NCBI RefSeq assembly: GCF_001183545.1
Contig: NZ_KQ236688.1
Span: forward strand, 3,422,395-3,486,394
Length of the DNA: 64,000 bases
Direction: 5' to 3'
Origin: Cellvibrio sp. pealriver
GTDB lineage: Bacteria; Pseudomonadota; Gammaproteobacteria; Pseudomonadales; Cellvibrionaceae
Below are positions 58,361 to 64,000 of the stretch, piece after piece. The first letter of the stretch is position 1; each line of letters starts with the position of its first letter. The notes under the pieces were generated by a model. The model was given only the letters and a program-made list of their open reading frames with translations. It had not been told where the DNA came from and searched no databases. Made by a program: the position numbers and the translations under genes.

Positions 58361-58625
58361 GCTGATCTACCCGGAACCCTACCTCAAAAAAGCCACCAAA
58401 TTTATAAAAAAGCACCCCGAGTTACGCGGCCAATATCAAAAAACGCTGGAGTTGCTCGAACTAAACCCTCATCACCCATCGTTGCGATTACACGGCCTGC
58501 AAGGTCGCTTAACTGGCCTTTCATCTGTCTCCATCAACATGAGTTATCGCATAGTGCTGCAGTTAATCATCACCGACAAAGATGTTATTTTGGTGGATGT
58601 GGGCAGTCATGATCAGGTGTATTGA
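58353..58625 (+). CDS. RelE/ParE-superfamily toxin
   Basis: A 90-residue toxin. The compact fold is recognisable: MYRLIYPEPYLKKATKFIKKHPELRGQYQKTLELLELNPHHPSLRLHGLQGRLTGLSSVSINMSYRIVLQLIITDKDVILVDVGSHDQVY, that is, an N-terminal strand and helices followed by the curved sheet with basic residues and a C-terminal DVGSHDQVY as in YafQ/RelE-type mRNA interferases. Start at 58353 overlaps the antitoxin stop; the longer upstream frame to 58212 runs through the antitoxin and is not used. Ribosome-dependent mRNA cleavage is likely but not proven by sequence. Confidence 0.85.
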   Translation: MYRLIYPEPYLKKATKFIKKHPELRGQYQKTLELLELNPHHPSLRLHGLQGRLTGLSSVSINMSYRIVLQLIITDKDVILVDVGSHDQVY

Positions 58626-58643
58626 TGAATAAAAGGAGTCATT

Positions 58644-59009
58644 ATGAACACCCACGAAAAACTTAATTACGTCGAATTTGCTGCGCGCGATTTAGCGGCA
58701 ACGAAAACTTTTTTCTCCACTGTATTCGGCTGGGAATTTGTTGATTACGGCTCGGAATACACCGCGTTTTCCAATCAGGGATTGGATGGCGGCTTTTTTA
58801 AATCCGATCTGTGTAGTAGCGCTGCAAATGGTGCCTCGCTGTTGGTTTTTTATAGTGCCGATATTCAATCCACGTTGCAAAAAGTGATTGCTAACGGTGG
58901 GGTAATTGTAACGCCGCTATTCGATTTCCCCGGCGGTTGCCGGTTTCATTTTACTGAACCAAGCGGCAATGAATTTGCAGTCTGGTCAGAGCAAAAAATT
59001 ACCGACTAA
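58644..59009 (+). CDS. VOC-family (glyoxalase/bleomycin-resistance-like) protein
   Basis: A 121-residue protein of the vicinal oxygen chelate fold: two beta-alpha-beta-beta-beta halves. Start MNTHEKLNYVEFAARDLAATKTFFSTVFGWEFVDYG and end GCRFHFTEPSGNEFAVWS are typical. Metal-ligand positions of true glyoxalases are only partly visible, so its reaction is unknown. An AAAGGAG site precedes the ATG. It starts a run of closely spaced rightward genes. Confidence 0.85.
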   Translation: MNTHEKLNYVEFAARDLAATKTFFSTVFGWEFVDYGSEYTAFSNQGLDGGFFKSDLCSSAANGASLLVFYSADIQSTLQKVIANGGVIVTPLFDFPGGCRFHFTEPSGNEFAVWSEQKITD

Positions 59010-59038
59010 CTGATGCCCCGGTTCACGTGGAAAATAAA

Positions 59039-59473
59039 ATGAACACTCCTTTATACGGCTTTTCCGATACCTCATTCAAAACTGCTGGCGGTGAAGCGGG
59101 TATTCGGCAATTAGTTGATGATTTTTATCGCTTTATGGATGAATTGCCTGAAGCCGCGACAATCCGTGCGATGCACAAAATAGATTTGACCGAATCGCGC
59201 GATAAGCTCACGCGCTTTTTGTGCGGCTGGATGGGTGGGCCATCGCTCTATGCGGAAAAATACGGCAGCATTAATATTCCGCGCGATCACGCGCACTTAG
59301 CCATAGGCGCTGCCGAGCGCGATGCCTGGTTGCTGTGCATGGAGCGGGCGATTGCACTACAGAATTATCCGCAGGATTTCGCTACTTATTTACTTGCGCA
59401 ATTGCGCATTCCCGCTGAACGTATTTTTACAGTGAGTAAAAAACCAAAAATGGCTGGAAGCCAAAAAAAATAA
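59039..59473 (+). CDS. Truncated haemoglobin (group II)
   Basis: A 144-residue globin. It has the group II pattern: TAGGEAGIRQLVDDFYRFMDELPEAATIRAMH, then FLCGWMGGPSLYAEKYG and the proximal His in IPRDHAHLAIG, with the family Trp in ERDAWLLCMERA. It probably handles oxygen, nitric oxide or peroxide. The frame extends upstream to a GTG at 59027, but the ATG at 59039 follows a better site and starts like relatives. The C-terminal basic tail is specific. Confidence 0.85.
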   Translation: MNTPLYGFSDTSFKTAGGEAGIRQLVDDFYRFMDELPEAATIRAMHKIDLTESRDKLTRFLCGWMGGPSLYAEKYGSINIPRDHAHLAIGAAERDAWLLCMERAIALQNYPQDFATYLLAQLRIPAERIFTVSKKPKMAGSQKK

Positions 59474-59509
59474 ATCAATAGCAACTCAATCAAGAGAAGG
59501 AACTAAAAC

Positions 59510-59962
59510 ATGCCAAAAAATAACTATTTAATCATCGCCGCAGTATGCAGTGCAGTAGCAGCTTTAATGCATGTGGGTTGTATTATCTTTGGTGGCGATT
59601 GGTATCGTTTTTTCGGCGCAGGGGAGCAGATGGCACAAATGGCCGAAGCGGGGCATATTTATCCGACCATCGTTACCTCGGTTATCGTTGTGGTGCTTAC
59701 CCTTTGGTCACTCTATGCGTTGTCGGGTGCAGGTGTCATTATGAGGCTTCCATTATTGCGCGTGGGTTTGTGCGTTATTGCAGCCATCTATTTGTTACGC
59801 GGCATCGTATTTATACCCCTGATACCCATGTTCCCGGAAAACAGCACCACCTTTTGGCTGGTCAGTTCAGCAATCTGTTTTGCATTTGGCCTGATGTACG
59901 CGTTGGGAATTAAGCAATCCTGGGCGTATATTGGCAATAAAAAATCGGATGAAATTAATTGA
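59510..59962 (+). CDS. Four-helix integral membrane protein of unknown function
   Basis: A 150-residue protein with four predicted membrane segments: LIIAAVCSAVAALMHVGCIIF, IYPTIVTSVIVVVLTLWSLYAL, VGLCVIAAIYLLRGIVFIPL and TFWLVSSAICFAFGLMYALG. A GAAGGA site precedes the ATG. I do not recognise a family with a known function. Close spacing to its neighbours (37 and 26 bases) suggests cotranscription with the globin and PEBP genes. Confidence 0.78.
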   Translation: MPKNNYLIIAAVCSAVAALMHVGCIIFGGDWYRFFGAGEQMAQMAEAGHIYPTIVTSVIVVVLTLWSLYALSGAGVIMRLPLLRVGLCVIAAIYLLRGIVFIPLIPMFPENSTTFWLVSSAICFAFGLMYALGIKQSWAYIGNKKSDEIN

Positions 59963-59988
59963 TTCACAATGAATGAGGAGATCTTCAA

Positions 59989-60552
59989 ATGAAAAACCCG
60001 ATCCGCACCTTACTGTTAGTGGCCTCGATACTTTCACCATTATCGGTATTCGCAGAGCCTGCAAAATTTGTATTGACCAGCACCGATATTGCTGCTGGCA
60101 AGCACATGAAAAAAGCGCAGGAATTTAACGGTTTTGGTTGCACGGGCGATGATCTTTCGCCGCAACTTTCATGGAGTGGCGCACCTGCAGGTACAGTCGC
60201 TTATGCAATTACCGCTTACGATCCCGATGCGCCCACCGGCAGTGGTTGGTGGCATTGGCAACTGGTAAATATTCCAGCGGATGTGACCAGCCTTGCAACG
60301 GGTGCAGGTAAATCAGATCAATCTGCTGCACCAAAAGGTAGCCAACATATTGAAAATGATTATGGTGTAGCGGGCTTCGGCGGTGCATGTCCTCCGCAAG
60401 GCCACGGTGTGCATCACTATAAATTTACCGTGCATGCGCTCTCTAAAAAATTAGAGTTGCCTGCCAATGCATCCGGTGCGCTCACTGGCTATATGATCAA
60501 CGCCAATTCGTTGGGTTCTGCATCGATTGAGGCGTTGTATAAGCGGGATTAA
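59989..60552 (+). CDS. Secreted PEBP/YbhB-family protein
   Basis: A 187-residue protein with a signal peptide (LLLVASILSPLSVFAEP). The PEBP (Raf-kinase-inhibitor-like) signatures are present: DDLSPQLSWSGAPAGTVAYAITAYDPDAPTGSGWWHWQLVNIP and GGACPPQGHGVHHYKFTVHAL, including the DPD and GxHHY pieces that form the small anion-binding pocket. The bacterial role of the family is unclear. A hairpin terminator follows at 60586. Confidence 0.9.
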   Translation: MKNPIRTLLLVASILSPLSVFAEPAKFVLTSTDIAAGKHMKKAQEFNGFGCTGDDLSPQLSWSGAPAGTVAYAITAYDPDAPTGSGWWHWQLVNIPADVTSLATGAGKSDQSAAPKGSQHIENDYGVAGFGGACPPQGHGVHHYKFTVHALSKKLELPANASGALTGYMINANSLGSASIEALYKRD

Positions 60553-60585
60553 ACCCAACTGATAACATTGATGTAGTAAAACGCG

Positions 60586-60625
60586 CAGCACTATTTGTAG
60601 TGTTCAAATAGTGCTGATTTTTTTA
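60586..60625 (+). terminator. Terminator after the PEBP gene
   Basis: Twelve-pair stem CAGCACTATTTG (60586-60597) with CAAATAGTGCTG (60605-60616), seven-base loop, then ATTTTTTT. Confidence 0.9.
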
Positions 60626-60649
60626 TTAAATTAGAAGAGTGTTTAACAC

Positions 60650-61009
60650 TTGTATAGAAAAGACATTTTTATCAGTCTTGGTCTGCTTTTTCTGACTATT
60701 ACAGCGATAGGCGATTCTTTTTACAGAGGTTGGATCTATACGAATCACTATTTCGATTTTGGTCTCGCAAATTATCTTCCCAGTATTACCGGAACATTGA
60801 CATCCATATTTTTACTCTGTGGTTTATCCAAAAACTTCCCAAATGACCTCAAAAAGACATCGCTTTGGGTAAGTATTGGATGTTTACTTTATGAAGGGTT
60901 ACAGCCTGTTTTAGGAACAGGCGTATTTGATTGGCAAGATATTTTAGCAATTGTTATTACCTCACTTATCTTTCAGATTACATTAAAGACTCATCGTCAT
61001 ATTTCTTAA
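60650..61009 (+). CDS. Small membrane protein, VanZ-like in layout
   Basis: A 119-residue protein with three to four hydrophobic segments (ISLGLLFLTITAIGDSF, YLPSITGTLTSIFLLCGL, ILAIVITSLIFQITL). The end, GLQPVLGTGVFDWQDILAIVITSLIF, resembles the tail of VanZ-like proteins. The start is a TTG at 60650 with no strong ribosome site, so the true start may differ. It lies between the terminator and the carboxypeptidase gene (15 bases before its ATG). Confidence 0.65.
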   Translation: MYRKDIFISLGLLFLTITAIGDSFYRGWIYTNHYFDFGLANYLPSITGTLTSIFLLCGLSKNFPNDLKKTSLWVSIGCLLYEGLQPVLGTGVFDWQDILAIVITSLIFQITLKTHRHIS

Positions 61010-61023
61010 TAAAAGGCTTGGTT

Positions 61024-62529
61024 ATGTTTTACCAACAACTGCAACAACACTTTTTAAAAATTTCCCATTTGCAGCATGCACAGGCGATCTGTTCATGGGA
61101 TCAGGCGTCGATGATGCCGGATGGTGGGAATGATGCGCGCAGTGCGGCCATGGCAGAGTTATCGGTATTGATTCATCAGCAAACTACCGCATCACATTTG
61201 GGTGACTGGTTAAGTGCTGCTGCACAAGAGCCTTTGTCTGCTGATGAACAGGCGAGCCTCGCGGCGATGAAACGCCGTTGGAAACAGGCAACGCAATTGC
61301 CGCAGGATTTAGTGCAAGCGCAATCGCTGGCAAATTCTGCCTGTGAACATGCATGGCGCGAGCAGCGCAATAATAATGATTGGAATGGTTTTAAACCCAA
61401 TTTGAAAAAAGTGGTTGAGCTGGTACGTGAAGAAGCGCGTATTCGCGCTGCCGATGCAGGGCTGCGCCCTTATGATGCGATGTTGGAATTGTATGAACCC
61501 GGCGTTACCAGCGCGCAGTTGGATGCATTGTTTGCCGATGTAAAAACCTGGTTGCCGGAATTTATCCAGCGTGCGGATGACATTCAATCACAGAAAAAAG
61601 TAATTGTACCTGAAGGTCCGTTTGCAATTGAGCAACAAAAAGAGCTTGGCATTGCGGCAATGAAATTGCTCGGTTTTGATTTTACCCACGGGCGTTTGGA
61701 TGTGAGTACCCATCCATTTTGTGGCGGTGTTCCAACGGATGTGCGCATTACCACGCGTTACGATGAAAGCGATTTTATGAAAGCGCTGCTCGGTGTTATC
61801 CACGAAACTGGCCACGCGCGCTATGAACAAAATTTGCCGAAAGCTTGGGCAGGTTTACCGGTGGGTGAGGCGCGCTCAATGGGTGTGCATGAATCGCAAA
61901 GTTTATTTTTTGAAATGCAATTGGCGCGCTCACCGGAATTTACGCAGTTGTTAGCGCCGCTTGCGCGCCGTATTTTTCAGCGCGAACAAGATCCCGCGTT
62001 TACCAATGACAATTTATATTGTTTCAATACGCGCATGAAACGTGGTTATATTCGTGTAGATGCCGACGAATTGACCTATCCCGCCCATGTAATTTTGCGC
62101 TATGAAATCGAGCGCGCGTTAGTGGAAGGCGATATCGAAGTTGACGATATTCCCGCGCTCTGGAATGAAAAAATGCAGGCCTATTTAGGGCTATCGACCG
62201 AACGTGGCTCTGATCAAAACAACTACCGCAATGGCTGTATGCAGGATATTCACTGGCCATGCGGAGCCTTTGGTTATTTTCCTTCATACACGCTGGGTGC
62301 TATGTATGCCGCGCAAGAATTTGCGGCGGCGCAGCGCAGTATTCCACAGCTCTCTGAAAAAATTGCGCAAGGCGATTTAGCGCCGTTATTTAATTGGTTG
62401 CAAACCCACATCTGGAACCAAGGCAGTTTGTTGTCTACCAATGATTTAATTGCGGCGGCTACTGGTGAGCCATTAAACGCGCGCTATTTCAAAGCGCATT
62501 TGCAGCGCCGCTATTTAAACGAAGCCTGA
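61024..62529 (+). CDS. M32-family metallocarboxypeptidase (Taq type)
   Basis: A 501-residue zinc carboxypeptidase that removes C-terminal residues from peptides in the cytoplasm. The zinc-binding HETGH is at residues 260-264 in the longer motif GVIHETGHARYEQNLP, with the downstream glutamate in SMGVHESQSLFFEMQ. Also visible are STHPFCGGVPTDVRITTRYDE and DADELTYPAHVILRYEIER, family hallmarks. The longer in-frame start at 60931 overlaps the preceding gene and is not used. The YegD-like gene starts at its stop codon. Confidence 0.93.
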   Translation: MFYQQLQQHFLKISHLQHAQAICSWDQASMMPDGGNDARSAAMAELSVLIHQQTTASHLGDWLSAAAQEPLSADEQASLAAMKRRWKQATQLPQDLVQAQSLANSACEHAWREQRNNNDWNGFKPNLKKVVELVREEARIRAADAGLRPYDAMLELYEPGVTSAQLDALFADVKTWLPEFIQRADDIQSQKKVIVPEGPFAIEQQKELGIAAMKLLGFDFTHGRLDVSTHPFCGGVPTDVRITTRYDESDFMKALLGVIHETGHARYEQNLPKAWAGLPVGEARSMGVHESQSLFFEMQLARSPEFTQLLAPLARRIFQREQDPAFTNDNLYCFNTRMKRGYIRVDADELTYPAHVILRYEIERALVEGDIEVDDIPALWNEKMQAYLGLSTERGSDQNNYRNGCMQDIHWPCGAFGYFPSYTLGAMYAAQEFAAAQRSIPQLSEKIAQGDLAPLFNWLQTHIWNQGSLLSTNDLIAAATGEPLNARYFKAHLQRRYLNEA

Positions 62530-62567
62530 TGCAGGGTGATACCAAAAGAGTGAAGGTTGTAGACAAT

Positions 62568-63935
62568 ATGTACGTTGGATTTGATTACGGTACATCAAAC
62601 TGTGCCATGTCCTATCTTAATCAGGGCAAGGCTGCACTCATTCCATTGTATGGTGATGACGCGTTTGTACCTTCCACGCTCTACGCATTGGAGCGCGGAT
62701 TTATTGCCGAGCTGATCGCACAACAATTGCAAGATCCGGTTGAGCGACAAGCCTACACGCAAGCGCGTTCAGGCACATTGGCACAATCGCGTGCGGGGAA
62801 GTTGGAGCACGATATTACGCAAGTGAGCGACGGACTGTTTTACGGAACAGAAGCAATTGCGCATTATATTGCTGACCCTGCGGAAGGTTATTTTATTAAA
62901 TCACCCAAATCCTTTTTAGGTGCGAGCGGCTTGCGCCCCCAAATGGTAGGTTTTTTTGAAGATCTGGTGGCCGCGATGATGTTTAACGTAAAACAGCGCG
63001 CCGAATATTTTTTACAGCGGGAAGTAACCCAAGTGGTTATTGGAAGGCCGGTTAACTTCCAGGGCATTAACGCGCAGGAATCCAACCAACAAGCACAGGC
63101 TATTCTCACGGCGGCGGCAAAGCGGATTGGTTTTCGCGAGATTGAATTTTTATTTGAACCACTCGCGGCGGGCTTTGATTTTGAAACCCGCTTGCAGGAA
63201 AACAAAAAAGTATTGGTCGTAGACGTAGGTGGTGGCACGACAGATTGTTCAATCGTACTCATGGGGCCGTCACATCGCGATCAATTACAACGCGAGCAGG
63301 ATTTTCTTGCACACACCGGTGAACGTATCGGCGGCAACGATTTTGATATTCTGCTCGCACAAAAAGCGTTAATGCCCGCGTTTGGCATGTTATCACCACT
63401 GAAAACTAATCTGCCTATGCCGCTCATGCCATTTGTGAATGCCATGGCAATTAACGATATAGGTGCACAAACGGATTTCTACGATGCAACAACCGGATTC
63501 TTGCTGGAAAAATTACAACGCGAAACCACAGAGCCGGAATTATTAAAACGCTTTATTCACATGCGCGATAACAAACAAAATTTCGAAGTCGTGCGCGAAG
63601 CGGAGTTGGGAAAAATTGCGCTCTCATCGCGCGAGCATTACCGTTTTCCTCTGGATTTTATTGAGCGCGATTTAGCCCCGGAAACGAGCGCCGACAATTA
63701 TGCGCAAACCGTAACTGTGTTGTTGCAAAAAATCGCCAGCCTCATCAGCGAAGCAACACAACAAGCCGGCAGTAAACCCGATGTCGTATACATTACCGGC
63801 GGCAGCGCCAAATCACCGTTGATCCGTAAGCTCGTACATGAATTACTCGGTGACGATATTGCCATCATCGATGGCGACCACTTCGGTAGCGTCGCCGCAG
63901 GTTTGGGAGTTTGGGCAGGGCGGGTGTTTGGGTAG
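62568..63935 (+). CDS. yegD: YegD-like Hsp70-family protein
   Basis: A 455-residue actin-like ATPase resembling YegD, an Hsp70 relative lacking the standard substrate-binding domain. Phosphate-1 loop at MYVGFDYGTSNCAMS, IGRPVNF and the phosphate-2 motif VLVVDVGGGTTDCSIV, adenosine motif VYITGGSAKSPLIRKLV. I prefer the ATG at 62568, which gives the family start, although an ATG at 62529 overlaps the previous stop and would add 13 residues. Its client proteins are unknown; it is probably cotranscribed with the carboxypeptidase gene. Confidence 0.88.
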   Translation: MYVGFDYGTSNCAMSYLNQGKAALIPLYGDDAFVPSTLYALERGFIAELIAQQLQDPVERQAYTQARSGTLAQSRAGKLEHDITQVSDGLFYGTEAIAHYIADPAEGYFIKSPKSFLGASGLRPQMVGFFEDLVAAMMFNVKQRAEYFLQREVTQVVIGRPVNFQGINAQESNQQAQAILTAAAKRIGFREIEFLFEPLAAGFDFETRLQENKKVLVVDVGGGTTDCSIVLMGPSHRDQLQREQDFLAHTGERIGGNDFDILLAQKALMPAFGMLSPLKTNLPMPLMPFVNAMAINDIGAQTDFYDATTGFLLEKLQRETTEPELLKRFIHMRDNKQNFEVVREAELGKIALSSREHYRFPLDFIERDLAPETSADNYAQTVTVLLQKIASLISEATQQAGSKPDVVYITGGSAKSPLIRKLVHELLGDDIAIIDGDHFGSVAAGLGVWAGRVFG

Positions 63936-64000
63936 TGTAACGGTTGATGCCAGTTTTGCTGTCCATCAGCCTAGAGGCTAGGATAAGTAAGTTCAATTGA

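Overview
The window looks like a chromosome segment from a plant-polysaccharide-degrading gammaproteobacterium, most likely Cellvibrio or a close relative. This rests on three things: the classical gammaproteobacterial replication-origin gene order, very long secreted CAZymes whose modules are joined by poly-serine linkers, and a gammaproteobacterial style of housekeeping genes (long-form LeuA, six-gene Mrp antiporter with fused A/B). The assignment is an inference from architecture, not from a database match.

Layout. 1-8.7 kb is the origin region: yidC (cut by the window edge), yidD, rnpA and rpmH read left; an AT-rich stretch with three perfect DnaA boxes follows; then dnaA, dnaN, recF and gyrB read right. 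A 120-bp inverted-repeat element sits between rpmH and rnpA and supplies the rnpA start codon. 8.9-16.7 kb holds a tiny basic protein, a secreted GH13 alpha-amylase behind a tandem palindromic operator, a CAP-domain lipoprotein, a RES/Xre toxin-antitoxin pair and a GH43 lipoprotein. 16.8-20.8 kb has an Lrp-type regulator divergent from leuA (with a structured leader) and a Fic AMP-transferase-like protein. 21.2-28.6 kb is a MacAB/FtsX-type ABC transport locus with four permeases (two A-B pairs), one ATPase and one membrane-fusion protein. 28.6-31.7 kb encodes two lipoproteins.

32.0-37.6 kb is an envelope-stress-like operon: MipA/OmpV porin-like protein, DUF3019-like protein, two unrecognised periplasmic proteins, an OmpR-type response regulator and its histidine kinase. 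37.6-39.1 kb has a Phd/PIN toxin-antitoxin pair and a divergent HxlR regulator/thioredoxin-like pair. 39.6-50.9 kb is a pectin-degradation locus: a 2042-residue lipoprotein joining a PL1 pectate lyase to a CE8 pectin methylesterase, a PEP-CTERM-like protein, and a 1461-residue secreted protein with two lyase-like beta-helix domains and a duplicated accessory module. 51.1-58.0 kb has a FitAB pair and a complete Mrp Na+/H+ antiporter operon (A/B fused, C, D, E, F, G). 58.1-64 kb carries a YefM/RelE-like pair, small metabolic and redox proteins (VOC, truncated haemoglobin, PEBP), two membrane proteins, an M32 carboxypeptidase and a YegD-like Hsp70.

How the genes work together. The methylesterase and lyase domains would demethylate and then cleave homogalacturonan at the cell surface, and the amylase and GH43 enzyme extend the diet to starch and hemicellulose side chains. 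Four type II toxin-antitoxin systems (three with a clear inverted-repeat operator) plus a Fic protein are scattered between these blocks. Two dispersed palindromic repeats of one family interrupt operons (27.3 kb and 36.1 kb). No tRNA, rRNA, CRISPR array or transposase gene was seen.
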